A stretch of 36,169 nt of DNA, taken from Ichthyobacteriaceae bacterium. Its GTDB lineage: Bacteria > Bacteroidota > Bacteroidia > Flavobacteriales > JADGDT01. Positions 27,284 through 36,169 of this stretch are shown one piece after another (within the stretch, counting starts at the first letter, position 1; each line of letters begins with the position of its first letter). The stretch lies in contig JADGDT010000023.1 of NCBI GenBank assembly GCA_016744755.1, positions 1 through 36,169 on the forward strand, read 5' to 3'. A program made the translations under genes and the position numbers. The notes beneath the pieces were generated by a model. The model saw only the letters and a list, made by a program, of their open reading frames with translations. It searched no databases and was not told the origin of the DNA.

Positions 27284-29560
27284 TTATACCGAACACGCTC
27301 CTCCTTCACATGCTTCATCCGTATATACTTCTTGTGCTTTTTCTTGTGAGGATTCTCCCGAATTATCGTGTGTGTTTAAATAATACAAAGTTTTAATTCC
27401 GTATTTATAAGCTACATTCTCATCTTTAATAATTTGCTTTACAGGAACTCTACCCCCTTCGTAATCCGATACTACATAATACTGGTTTGTACTTATACTT
27501 TGATCTAAAAATTTTTGTATTACCGCTATCATTTTTATGTAATCAACATTGTTGATATTCCATGCTGTTTGGTACTTTTCTGCTAACACTTCAAAATCAG
27601 GAACTAACTGTTTTAATGGGCCGTACTTACTAGTTTTTGCAATCAACAATTTACGAGGTGGGTCAATTCCTGCTGTTGAATTAGAAACTATAGAACTAGA
27701 AGCTGCTGGAGGAATTGCACTTAGAGTAGAATTACGCAATCCATATTTTTTTATGTCTTTACGCAATTGTTCCCAATCATTTGTCAACCCTACACTTGTT
27801 AGCTCATCTATATTTTTACAGTAAGTATCTATTGGCATAACTCCATCAGCATATTTTGTTTTATTGAAATCTGCGCATGATCCTTTTTCTTTTGCTAATT
27901 GATTAGATACTTTAAGTAATTCGTATTGGAATTTATCCATATAAGTATGAACCAAATTTCTTCCTTCTTCGCTACCATAACTAATTCCTTCTTTAGCTAA
28001 AAGGTGAAATAAATCTGAAATTCCTATACCTAAACTTCTACGTCTTTTTGTTGATTTCTCTGCCGAAAGTACAGGGTAATCTTGATAATCTATAAGTTCA
28101 TCTAAAAAACGGACTAACAGGTTTGTTAATGTTTCAATCTCATTGATACTATCTATTTTCCCGATATTAATATTACTAAGAATACACATCGCTAATTCTC
28201 CTTCTGCTTTGTTTACATCCTCAAAAGGAGAAGTTGGCAATGTTATTTCCTGACAAAGATTACTCATGTAAATATTATCTTTAAAAGCACTATGAGTATT
28301 TACATGGTCGGCATTAAAAATGTATATTCTCCCTGTTTCGTAACGTTCTTTTAGTATTGATAAATACAGTTCTCTAGCATTAATCTTCTTTTTCCTTTTT
28401 GTAGTGTCTTTTGAATACTTCTCGTATAGTTTTTTGAATTTATTCTGATCTGAGCTATAAAAAGCTTCATAAAGATCGCTTACCTCTTCCATAGAAAAAA
28501 GAATAATATTCTCATTTGCCTTTACTTTATCTCTAAAAAAACCATTCATTGCTATGGAGTAATCCATTCTACGGACTCTATTTTCATCGTTACCTTTATT
28601 GTTTTTTAATTGGATAAATATTTCTATTTCCCAATGAAAAAATGGCATAGTAGTAGTACTTCCTCCTCCACGAATAGAGTTTTGAGTAAATCCTTTAGTT
28701 GTAGATTCAAATATTTTAAGGAATGGAACTAAACCTGTGTGAATAACCTCTCCATTTCTGATGGAAGCATCTATTCCTCTAACCCTTCCAACATTAAGTC
28801 CAATACCTGCTCTGTTGGCTGTGTAATATCCTACAGCAGTATTAGAATTTAAAATTGACTGTAACGAGTCACCAACATCTATTAAACAACAAGACGAATA
28901 CTGACGAAGTGGTGTTCTAACCCCAGACATTATTGGTGTAGGCAAACTAATTTTGTGTGTAGATATTGCTTCGTAAAATTCAATAATCAATTTCTTTCGT
29001 ACATCTTTTTTGTAATTCTTAAACATGTACATTCCAATAAGCATAAATGCTTCTTGAGGTGTTTCAAATAACTCTCCTGTATTCCTATCTTGAAGCAAAT
29101 ACTTATCGGTCATTTGTCTTAAACCTGCATAAGTAAACAGAAAATCTCTATCGTAATCTATTTGTTTGCCAAAGAAAACTAATTCTTGTTTTGTATATTT
29201 TTCTAGCAAGATATTATCGTAAACACCTCTATTTAAATTATTGTACAACAAATACTCAAAAGGTATAGGATTAGATTGTTGGTAAACTCTTTTACGCAAA
29301 TCCATAAGTAGCAAACGAGATGCTACAAACTGATAATTCGGTTTTTCTTGACTAATCAAATCAGCGGCAGAACGTATCATTACCTTCTGAATTTCTTCGG
29401 TAGTAATTTGATCAAACAACTGTAGTTTCGAATTGATTTCGATGTCGGATGTAGAAACATTAGAATATCCATTACAAGCCCAATCCACTGCATCGTGAAT
29501 CATGGTCAAGTTTAAATTTTCTAAAGTACCATCACGTTTAATAACACGGATATTATCCAT
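27284..29560 (-). CDS. nrdA: Class I ribonucleotide reductase alpha subunit NrdA
   Basis: N-terminal ATP cone (VIKRDGTLENLNL), SSCCLIDVGDSLQSI, ANRAGIGLNVGRVRG, SNLCQEITLP, C-terminal EACEGGACSV. Confidence 0.96.
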   Translation of the reverse strand: MDNIRVIKRDGTLENLNLTMIHDAVDWACNGYSNVSTSDIEINSKLQLFDQITTEEIQKVMIRSAADLISQEKPNYQFVASRLLLMDLRKRVYQQSNPIPFEYLLYNNLNRGVYDNILLEKYTKQELVFFGKQIDYDRDFLFTYAGLRQMTDKYLLQDRNTGELFETPQEAFMLIGMYMFKNYKKDVRKKLIIEFYEAISTHKISLPTPIMSGVRTPLRQYSSCCLIDVGDSLQSILNSNTAVGYYTANRAGIGLNVGRVRGIDASIRNGEVIHTGLVPFLKIFESTTKGFTQNSIRGGGSTTTMPFFHWEIEIFIQLKNNKGNDENRVRRMDYSIAMNGFFRDKVKANENIILFSMEEVSDLYEAFYSSDQNKFKKLYEKYSKDTTKRKKKINARELYLSILKERYETGRIYIFNADHVNTHSAFKDNIYMSNLCQEITLPTSPFEDVNKAEGELAMCILSNINIGKIDSINEIETLTNLLVRFLDELIDYQDYPVLSAEKSTKRRRSLGIGISDLFHLLAKEGISYGSEEGRNLVHTYMDKFQYELLKVSNQLAKEKGSCADFNKTKYADGVMPIDTYCKNIDELTSVGLTNDWEQLRKDIKKYGLRNSTLSAIPPAASSSIVSNSTAGIDPPRKLLIAKTSKYGPLKQLVPDFEVLAEKYQTAWNINNVDYIKMIAVIQKFLDQSISTNQYYVVSDYEGGRVPVKQIIKDENVAYKYGIKTLYYLNTHDNSGESSQEKAQEVYTDEACEGGACSV

Positions 29561-29674
29561 ATTTTTTTATAAATAAAAATTAAACAATGATAGCCCGAGA
29601 ATAAAAAGTGTGGAAATAATACTGATATACAAGTACCTTCTCCAGCCTTTCACCCGAAAGCTAAATAAAAAGAG

Positions 29675-29845
29675 TACTTGGCAGGTCTTCCGGCTCACTT
29701 CAAACTTTTAAAGCCTTCCCATTCTTAAAAGAACAGTGGCGATAGATATAAAAGTCTTATCGAAGTTTACGGCTGCGGGGACAGCTGTTGATTTTCACAA
29801 CATTCCCTATTAATCTCAACAATTGAGAACCATAACTCTGTAAGT
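29675..29845 (-). promoter_or_regulatory. Cobalamin (B12) riboswitch in the nrdAB leader
   Basis: Minus strand: tctcaattgttgagattaatagggaatgttgtgaaaatcaacagctgtccccgcagccgtaa...gaatgggaaggctttaaaagtttgaagtgagccggaagacctgcc; has AGGGAA, GTGAAAATC, CTGTCCCCGCA.C.GTAA, GTGAG(C)CGGAAGACCTGCC core. Confidence 0.9.
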
Positions 29846-30001
29846 TCAAATATATGGTAGAATGAAATATAATTTGATAGACTGCGAAAATAGTTTTCAA
29901 ATAAAAAAAGAAAAATTATGTTGATAACCTCGTTAGGTTTATATTTTACAACACCTTTGAAGAGTAAAACGGTTAGTGATAGAAACGATACCCCACAGCA
30001 C

Positions 30002-30074
30002 AAAAACACATTGAATAAACGTATGAGGAGGCGACTGCAAGAAGCCCCCGCAGTAGTTTTATGAAAGTGTTTTT
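30002..30074. other. Structured GC-rich intergenic element (long imperfect stem)
   Basis: aaaaacacattgaataaac (30002-30020) versus gttttatgaaagtgttttt (30056-30074): 15/19 inverted matches; inner actgc...gcagt stem. Confidence 0.5.
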
Positions 30075-30127
30075 ATGCGAAGAGTAAAGTGTATAGCACG
30101 TTAAAACTGCCAAATAATTATCATAAA

Positions 30128-30162
30128 AAAAACCGACCTCCAAAATAAATTGAAAGTCGGTT
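30128..30162. terminator. Terminator stem-loop, copy 2
   Basis: aaaaccgacctccaaaataaattgaaagtcggtt; same stem and loop as copy 1. Confidence 0.7.
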
Positions 30163-30210
30163 AGTATTATATCTTTTAGCTTTAAGCATTCAGCTTCGAG
30201 CTATAATAAT

Positions 30211-31848
30211 CTACTCACCCATATAAGGGTAACGGAAATCTGTAGGAGAAACAAAGTTCTCTTTTATTAAACGTGGAGATACCCAACGAACCAAGTTCAA
30301 CATAGAACCTGCCTTATCGTTAGTTCCCGATCCACGAGCTCCACCAAATGGTTGCTGACCTACAACAGCACCTGTTGGCTTATCGTTTATGTAGAAATTA
30401 CCTGCAGCATTCTCTAGGTATTGTGTAGCCTCGATTGCAGCATATCTATCGTGAGAGAAAATAGCACCTGTAAGAGCGTAGATTGATGTAGTATCAACTA
30501 GTTTTAATGTTTCTTCCCACTCTTCGTCTTTGTAAACGTAAACTGTAAGTATTGGTCCGAAAAATTCAGTTTCCATAGCCCACGATTTAGGATCACGAGA
30601 AACAGTAACAGTATTATCTATGAAATAACCTTTAGAACCATCGTAAGATCCACCAGCAATAATTTCCATTCCATCATCAGATTTCATGTCATCTATTACC
30701 CCCGATAATTGATCGAAAGCTTTCTTAGAAATTACAGCACATGTAAAGTTAGTCATATCATCAGGAGAACCTTGCTTCATTGCAGCTAAGTCTTCTTGGA
30801 CATATTTTTTAACCTCTTCCCACTTGCTCTCTGGAATATATGCACGAGATGCAGCAGAACATTTCTGACCTTGGAATTCGAAAGCTCCACGGCTCATTGC
30901 TGTAGCAACAGATTTAGAATCGGCAGAAGGATGCATAACAATAAAGTCTTTTCCTCCAGTTTCTCCAACAATTCTTGGGTATGTAGCGTAGCTGGCAATA
31001 TTTTTACCAATCTTAGCGTAGATACCTTGGAATACTCCTGTTGATCCTGTAAAGTGAACACCAGCAAACGCTTTGTGATCGAAAATTGTATCGGAAATCA
31101 TTGCAGAGTTACCAGCAACTAAATTAATAACACCTTTTGGCAAACCAGCTTCTTCAAATAAATCCATAAGAATTTTAGCCGAATACATTTGAGTTGCCGA
31201 TGGTTTCCAAACAACAACGTTACCCATCATTGCGGCAGATGTTGGTAAGTTACCAGCAATAGATGTAAAATTGAAAGGAGTAATCGCATACACAAATCCT
31301 TCTAGCGGACGGTGCTCAACTCTATTCCACTCATTTGGTGCATTCTGCGAAGGTTGATCGCTATAAATCTCAGTCATGTATTTTACGTTGAACTTAAAGA
31401 AGTCAACCAACTCACATGTTGCATCAATTTCAGCTTGATGTACAGTTTTAGATTGTGCAATCATAGTTGCAGCATTCATTTTTGCTCTGTATGGTCCAGC
31501 CAATAAATCTCCCATTTTCAAGAAAATAGAAGCACGGTGTTCCCATGGCATTTTCGACCATTTTTTTCTAGCCTCCAATGCAGTTTCAATTGCATTGTTA
31601 ACCATAGTTTGGTCGGCCTTATAATATTGTCCAATTACGTGTTGGTGATCGTGAGGAGAAGTTATCTCAACAACATCAGCAGTTGTAATTTTCTCTCCAT
31701 TAATAGTTAATGGAATATCCATTTTAGAATTCCAAAGTTTGTTGTATTCTACAACAACCTCAGCTCTTTCAGTAGTACCTGGAGCGTAGCTCTTAACAGG
31801 TTCGTTCTTTATTTCAGGAATGTTAAAAAATCCAGTAGCCATAGCCAA
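30211..31848 (-). CDS. pruA: L-glutamate gamma-semialdehyde dehydrogenase (1-pyrroline-5-carboxylate dehydrogenase)
   Basis: YAITPFNFTSIAGNLPTSAAMMGNVVVWKPS, VHFTGSTGVFQGI, RIVGETGGKDFIV, FQGQKCSAASRAYIPES. Confidence 0.95.
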   Translation of the reverse strand: MAMATGFFNIPEIKNEPVKSYAPGTTERAEVVVEYNKLWNSKMDIPLTINGEKITTADVVEITSPHDHQHVIGQYYKADQTMVNNAIETALEARKKWSKMPWEHRASIFLKMGDLLAGPYRAKMNAATMIAQSKTVHQAEIDATCELVDFFKFNVKYMTEIYSDQPSQNAPNEWNRVEHRPLEGFVYAITPFNFTSIAGNLPTSAAMMGNVVVWKPSATQMYSAKILMDLFEEAGLPKGVINLVAGNSAMISDTIFDHKAFAGVHFTGSTGVFQGIYAKIGKNIASYATYPRIVGETGGKDFIVMHPSADSKSVATAMSRGAFEFQGQKCSAASRAYIPESKWEEVKKYVQEDLAAMKQGSPDDMTNFTCAVISKKAFDQLSGVIDDMKSDDGMEIIAGGSYDGSKGYFIDNTVTVSRDPKSWAMETEFFGPILTVYVYKDEEWEETLKLVDTTSIYALTGAIFSHDRYAAIEATQYLENAAGNFYINDKPTGAVVGQQPFGGARGSGTNDKAGSMLNLVRWVSPRLIKENFVSPTDFRYPYMGE

Positions 31849-32272
31849 TTAGTTTATAGTGTGTTTAATATAGTTTCGTTTATTTTTAAACGCGACCAAA
31901 GTTAATAAATAAACTCTAGTTTATATTTAAGTTCATCCCTCAAAAGTTATAGTTTATAATAAATTTAACATATTAGCACAACAAAATTTATGGTATTTGA
32001 ATATACACCCAATAATTCTTACAATTTTGATTCGGCGTGCTTTGGAATTTCACCTATACTCCTCACAAAAAGGGGCTTTTAAAAAAGTATTTTATAAGCT
32101 CATAAAATCGCTTTTAAAATATTTTTTAGTAAATATCAATCACAAATTAAAATAACACATATAAATTATTCTTACAGAAAAAGATTTAGAGCATAACTGA
32201 AAAGGGAAAGATTAAAACACAAATTTTAAATAGAGTAGAAGAGTAGTTTTCAGGCTCTTGTTAAAAAACAAC

Positions 32273-32291
32273 TTTGCACTTTAAGTGCAAA
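32273..32291. promoter_or_regulatory. Near-perfect 19-bp palindrome upstream of araC-type gene
   Basis: tttgcactttaagtgcaaa; inverted apart from the centre. Confidence 0.45.
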
Positions 32292-32444
32292 AATATGCAA
32301 ATGGACTACATAAATAATTACATTATTTATAATGGATTCGGATAAACAATGAACTACTTTAAATGTTGTGTCTTCAATCATTTTTTGTTATTTTCAGGCT
32401 TGTTGATGTAACTTATAAGTAGTGTTCCCAATCTAAAGTTAATT

Positions 32445-33338
32445 ATGAATAATTTTACCAAATACATAACTTCAAATGATGAGTCTGAAAACTGGGGCAT
32501 CTATATACACGCAATTGGTAGTTACCTTTTACCTCCAAATGAAAACTATCCTTTACCAAACCATCCTGAAAAATATCGTTTTAATTGGGAATTGGGTAGA
32601 ACACACGAAGATTATCATTTGATTTATATTACACATGGTAAAGGTGTTTTTGAAGATAATAATCAGGAGTATTCTGTTGTAGCGGGAGATATTATTTTAT
32701 TGAAATCAGGAGAATGGCACAGGTATAAACCAGATATTATAACTGGTTGGCACGAGAATTTTATTGGTTTTAATGGCGACGTTGCAAAGCATTTTATTGA
32801 AAAAGTTTCAGAATATTCTAAGAGCCCTATTTTTAGTTTAGGTAAAAATGAGACTATGCTTAAATTATTTGAGCGTGTATTTGATATAGTTAATAATGAG
32901 AAATTATGTTTTCAGTTAACAGCATCAGCTGTAGTTATAAATATACTTAGCAGGATAGTATCTTTTATTAAACAAAAAGATTTCGATTCATCTTCAAACA
33001 AAACTGCAGAGATAATAAACGAGGTTCGTTTCTTGATGATAGAAAATGTAGAAAAAGATATTAACCTTCAGGATATATCCAAAAAGCACAATATTGCCTA
33101 TTCTTATTTTAGAAAAATATTCAAAAAATATACAGGTTTTTCTCCTCGCCAATATCATCTTCACTTAAAAATTAATAAAGCAAAAGAATTACTGCTTGAG
33201 ACTAATAAATCAATAAAAGAAATTTCTTTTGAGTTGGGTTTTAAATCTACAAATTACTTTGGAAGAGTTTTTAAACAAAAAACAAAGCAGAATCCTAGTG
33301 ATTTACGTAGGCAAAATACAGATATGAAAATTTATTAA
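32445..33338 (+). CDS. AraC family transcriptional regulator
   Basis: N-terminal cupin (VVAGDIILLKSGEWHRYKP) and C-terminal AraC HTH (INLQDISKKHNIAYSYFRKIFKKYTGFSPRQYHLHLKINKAKELLLETNKSIKEISFELGFKSTNYFGRVFKQK). Confidence 0.93.
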   Translation: MNNFTKYITSNDESENWGIYIHAIGSYLLPPNENYPLPNHPEKYRFNWELGRTHEDYHLIYITHGKGVFEDNNQEYSVVAGDIILLKSGEWHRYKPDIITGWHENFIGFNGDVAKHFIEKVSEYSKSPIFSLGKNETMLKLFERVFDIVNNEKLCFQLTASAVVINILSRIVSFIKQKDFDSSSNKTAEIINEVRFLMIENVEKDINLQDISKKHNIAYSYFRKIFKKYTGFSPRQYHLHLKINKAKELLLETNKSIKEISFELGFKSTNYFGRVFKQKTKQNPSDLRRQNTDMKIY

Positions 33339-33418
33339 ATCAATTCTGACGTAGTTGATGCGCATAAAGAACCTGTGTAATTTTAATAACACAAGTTTAA
33401 TGATTATCAATATTATTC

Positions 33419-34465
33419 CTACAAGCCAAATCTATATTGGAGACCAGTCATAAAAAATGTTTGCTCGGCAGAATATCCAATTTCGGCTCTATACATCCAG
33501 CTAGGAGAAATTTCCCAGTTTAAACCTATTTGAGTACTCCAAGCATTAATAAGTTCCTTTTTTATACTATAGCTAACTGTGCTTGGAGGCGAATTTTCTA
33601 TTTTGCTTGAAACCTCATTTAAAAGTACATTTCTAGTTCTTAGAGTTACTTTTGATGGATCTTCAGCACTGTAAGGATAATTAGGGTCTGCTATTTTATC
33701 TTCATTTATTGTAATTCTAGTATCTATACCTGTAACAATACCATCTTTTAATTCAGGAAAGTACTCATCTAACATAACGTTACCATTATTTGCTTCGTGC
33801 CCTACAAAGTTCCTATACATTGCTCCAATATATACTGCCAATGCCATACCATTATCAAACTCAGCTCTTCTCCCTATTCTAGCCGATGCTACTACAAACT
33901 TAACATTGTCTTCTAAGATATTAGAACTAGAACTGGTGTAGTTTGCATCTACACTAACAAAATAATTGTTCCATCCATATACAAATGTAGAGCCTATACC
34001 TAATGTTTTAGACCTAAAAGGAACAGGGTCTAAGTTGATTAATCCGGTATTAAATGGATTCATAGATACTTCTGTAGAACCATTGCTTTCGTTATATATT
34101 CCATAGAAATTTAAGAAAGGGAGTATCCAAACATCTGCTCTTAAATTTATACCAGAAGTAATAGCTATTATAGGTTGAAATCCTAATTCTTCAAGCCCAA
34201 TTGCTTCAATTGGTCTGTCGTTTAAGTTCATTGAAAAACCTGTCATTTCTAGTTCCATACGGTTATATACATAATTTGCATTTAAACCAAATGGTAATTG
34301 AAACTTAATATTTTTATCTGTTAGTTTTTGCCCCCAAATAGGTAAAACATAAGGGTAATCTTTATTTACAGATGTTGAGTCAGATTTAGGAAATTGTATT
34401 CCACTTTGAGCAAATGAACCTATATAAAAAGATGATAGTAGCAAAGTGAGTATAATTTTATTCAT
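33419..34465 (-). CDS. Putative outer-membrane beta-barrel protein
   Basis: Signal peptide MNKIILTLLLSSFYIGSFAQ, alternating aromatic/hydrophobic strands, C-terminal TGLQYRFGL. Confidence 0.65.
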   Translation of the reverse strand: MNKIILTLLLSSFYIGSFAQSGIQFPKSDSTSVNKDYPYVLPIWGQKLTDKNIKFQLPFGLNANYVYNRMELEMTGFSMNLNDRPIEAIGLEELGFQPIIAITSGINLRADVWILPFLNFYGIYNESNGSTEVSMNPFNTGLINLDPVPFRSKTLGIGSTFVYGWNNYFVSVDANYTSSSSNILEDNVKFVVASARIGRRAEFDNGMALAVYIGAMYRNFVGHEANNGNVMLDEYFPELKDGIVTGIDTRITINEDKIADPNYPYSAEDPSKVTLRTRNVLLNEVSSKIENSPPSTVSYSIKKELINAWSTQIGLNWEISPSWMYRAEIGYSAEQTFFMTGLQYRFGL

Positions 34466-35186
34466 ATGTTTTTTTTAATGGACGGATAAAGTGATTGATT
34501 GTTTTTTTAATGACTGCATTTATTTTATAAAATGCAATTACATCTTTTTTATTTATGATGATAGGCTGAAAATTAAGATTTACAGCATTAAGAATAACCT
34601 TATTATCTTTTATGATAACCTTTCGCAAATATATTGATTCTTTAGTAACTACTATATATGTGTAGTTATTAAAAATATTGTCAATATTTATTAATTCGGC
34701 AAATACAGTATCAGTCATAGCAATGCCTTCGTTATTTATACCCATAGCATTGTCGTTGTGTTCAAATGCAATTGAGGTTTCTGATTCTATATTAGGAGGT
34801 AGTTCAATTGTTTTTCCCTTCCATTTGTTAGATTCAACAAGGTGCTTTATAAAATTATGACTTGTATTATTGTTAATATAAATTATTTGCTTGCTTTCAA
34901 CAACCTCTTTTTTTATTAGATTGTTATCTATACCAGTTACCATCTTGCTATCTGTAAGTTTAAAACCACTAATTTCATTAACCGATAATTCTTTTTTTAG
35001 TAATAAACTTAAATCAATACTAAAATAACTAGCAATTTCAATTATTTTATCAATTTTCGGTTCTGCTCTTTCCTCTTCGTATGAGCCTACTGATGCTCTA
35101 GAGATATTGAATAACTCAGCAAAATTACTCTGATTGAGTTTTTTTACTGATCTTATTTTTTTTATGTTTTTCCCAATTAAAGACAT
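34458..35186 (-). CDS. XRE-family HTH regulator with C-terminal sensor/S24-like domain
   Basis: GKNIKKIRSVKKLNQSNFAELFNISRASVGSYEEERAEPKIDKIIEIASYFSIDLSLLLKKEL; C-terminal region S24-like without clear catalytic residues. Confidence 0.85.
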   Translation of the reverse strand: MSLIGKNIKKIRSVKKLNQSNFAELFNISRASVGSYEEERAEPKIDKIIEIASYFSIDLSLLLKKELSVNEISGFKLTDSKMVTGIDNNLIKKEVVESKQIIYINNNTSHNFIKHLVESNKWKGKTIELPPNIESETSIAFEHNDNAMGINNEGIAMTDTVFAELINIDNIFNNYTYIVVTKESIYLRKVIIKDNKVILNAVNLNFQPIIINKKDVIAFYKINAVIKKTINHFIRPLKKTYE

Positions 35187-35297
35187 TTTACTAAAAATAT
35201 TTGCATTACTAAAAATAATAGTTATCTTTGTTCCTGTATTTAGCTAAAATATAAAATTATTCTTGAAAGTTTAGTAATATATGTTTTTTAATTAATC

Positions 35298-35507
35298 ATG
35301 GATAAAATAATTCAGATAGTACAATATGTAATAGCTATATTTTTAGCATTATTTATTTTAATAAATTTTGGATTGGTAGGAGTATTAGTTTTCGGTGGAC
35401 TAAGTTTTATACTCGGAACCACAATTATTATGCTTGGAGTGATATTATCTTACATGATGTTTACATTTATTAGAAATGTGATAATCAAAAGTATTAATGA
35501 ATTATAA
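35298..35507 (+). CDS. Small hydrophobic membrane protein
   Basis: 69-aa ORF, almost entirely hydrophobic. Confidence 0.6.
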   Translation: MDKIIQIVQYVIAIFLALFILINFGLVGVLVFGGLSFILGTTIIMLGVILSYMMFTFIRNVIIKSINEL

Positions 35508-35549
35508 TTGTTACTATATTTGGTCTAGAAATTAAAACTAAAATTGAAA

Positions 35550-35951
35550 ATAATGGAAAATACAAATTTTATTAAAGTAGGTGAATATTTATTAGACCTA
35601 GGTTTTGCAATTGTAAATCAAGATGCCGAAGCAGAAGTATATATTGTACAGAAAGAAGAAGACGGAATTGTAAACCTTTTTATTGGTGTAGCCGACCCAA
35701 TAATTATTATTGAGCAATATCTTTTTTCGTTAGATGCTGATTCTCCAGAGGTCTTCAAAAATCTTTTAATGAAAAATAGAGATATTATTCACGGAGCATT
35801 TTCTTTGGATGAAGAAGGCAATAAAGTTATTTTCAGAGATACACTACAAGTAGAAAATCTTGATTTAAATGAGCTAGAAGGTACACTTAATTCTCTTAGC
35901 CTTTTGCTAAACGAGTATTCAGATGAATTGATAGCGTTTTCAAAGAAGTAG
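35550..35951 (+). CDS. YbjN-domain-like protein
   Basis: MENTNFIKVGEYLLDLGFAIVNQDAEAEVYIVQKEEDGIVNLFIGVADPIIIIEQYLF...; ORF-track start 35544 includes two extra codons. Confidence 0.7.
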   Translation: MMENTNFIKVGEYLLDLGFAIVNQDAEAEVYIVQKEEDGIVNLFIGVADPIIIIEQYLFSLDADSPEVFKNLLMKNRDIIHGAFSLDEEGNKVIFRDTLQVENLDLNELEGTLNSLSLLLNEYSDELIAFSKK

Positions 35952-36021
35952 AAAAGAGTTCGAAGCTAAAAGGTGAAGGCTAAAAGTTAAAAGATTCTAA
36001 CTCACTTAAACACAATGCCTT

Positions 36022-36101
36022 CAATTAAACAATTAAACAATTAAACAATTACACAGTTCAACAGTTACACAGTTCAACAGTTATACAATTAAACAGTTCA
36101 A
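36022..36101 (+). repeat. Period-8 tandem array CA(A/G)TT(A/C)(A/C)A x10
   Basis: Ten consecutive 8-bp units counted from 36022; ends 18 bp before the next start codon. Confidence 0.9.
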
Positions 36102-36119
36102 CAATAAAATTAAAAAGAG

Positions 36120-36169
36120 ATGAATTTATTTAAGCGCATATTTAACGTAGGTAAAGCAGAAGCACATTC
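36120..36169 (+). CDS. pspA: PspA/IM30 family protein (N-terminal fragment at window edge)
   Basis: MNLFKRIFNVGKAEAHS...; characteristic PspA N terminus, downstream of YbjN. Confidence 0.7.
   Translation, partial: MNLFKRIFNVGKAEAH

Noticed and set aside
27549-27824. 91-aa plus-strand ORF
   Set aside because: Antisense to nrdA; shadow ORF.
29560-29640. NrdR boxes upstream of nrdA
   Set aside because: Only weak partial resemblance (acttgtatatcagt) and no convincing pair with the expected spacing.
29767-30009. 80-aa ORF on minus strand
   Set aside because: It overlaps the cobalamin riboswitch; composition looks non-coding.

Overview
AT-rich chromosomal window from a member of the Bacteroidota (family-level calls from protein motifs; no database search was run). 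Most of it is ordinary housekeeping sequence: sufC(partial)-sufB, tadA, a LysE-type exporter, a PlsC-type acyltransferase, a RecD-like helicase, a DUF3822-like protein and rsmD, a CNNM/CBS protein, mtaB, a DUF4290-like protein and murA, nrdB-nrdA, pruA, an AraC regulator, and a YbjN-pspA(partial) pair. A bacillosamine/pgl-like glycan locus (about 10.2-15.2 kb) carries accessory debris. The signals I consider most worth follow-up are: (1) a cobalamin riboswitch on the minus strand directly upstream of the B12-independent class I ribonucleotide reductase genes nrdAB; (2) a 15.3-18.6 kb segment of single co-oriented genes separated by related imperfect palindromes, resembling mobile cassettes, with a GH53 galactanase as cargo; (3) a ~91-bp palindromic element inserted in frame inside a GT4 glycosyltransferase gene; (4) two copies plus a decayed third of a composite tandem array ([11-mer]n then [13-mer]6); and (5) a 75-bp heptanucleotide array ending 2 bp before the probable tadA ATG, plus a period-8 array just upstream of pspA that has a reverse-oriented relative upstream of tadA. 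No CRISPR array, tRNA or rRNA was recognised.
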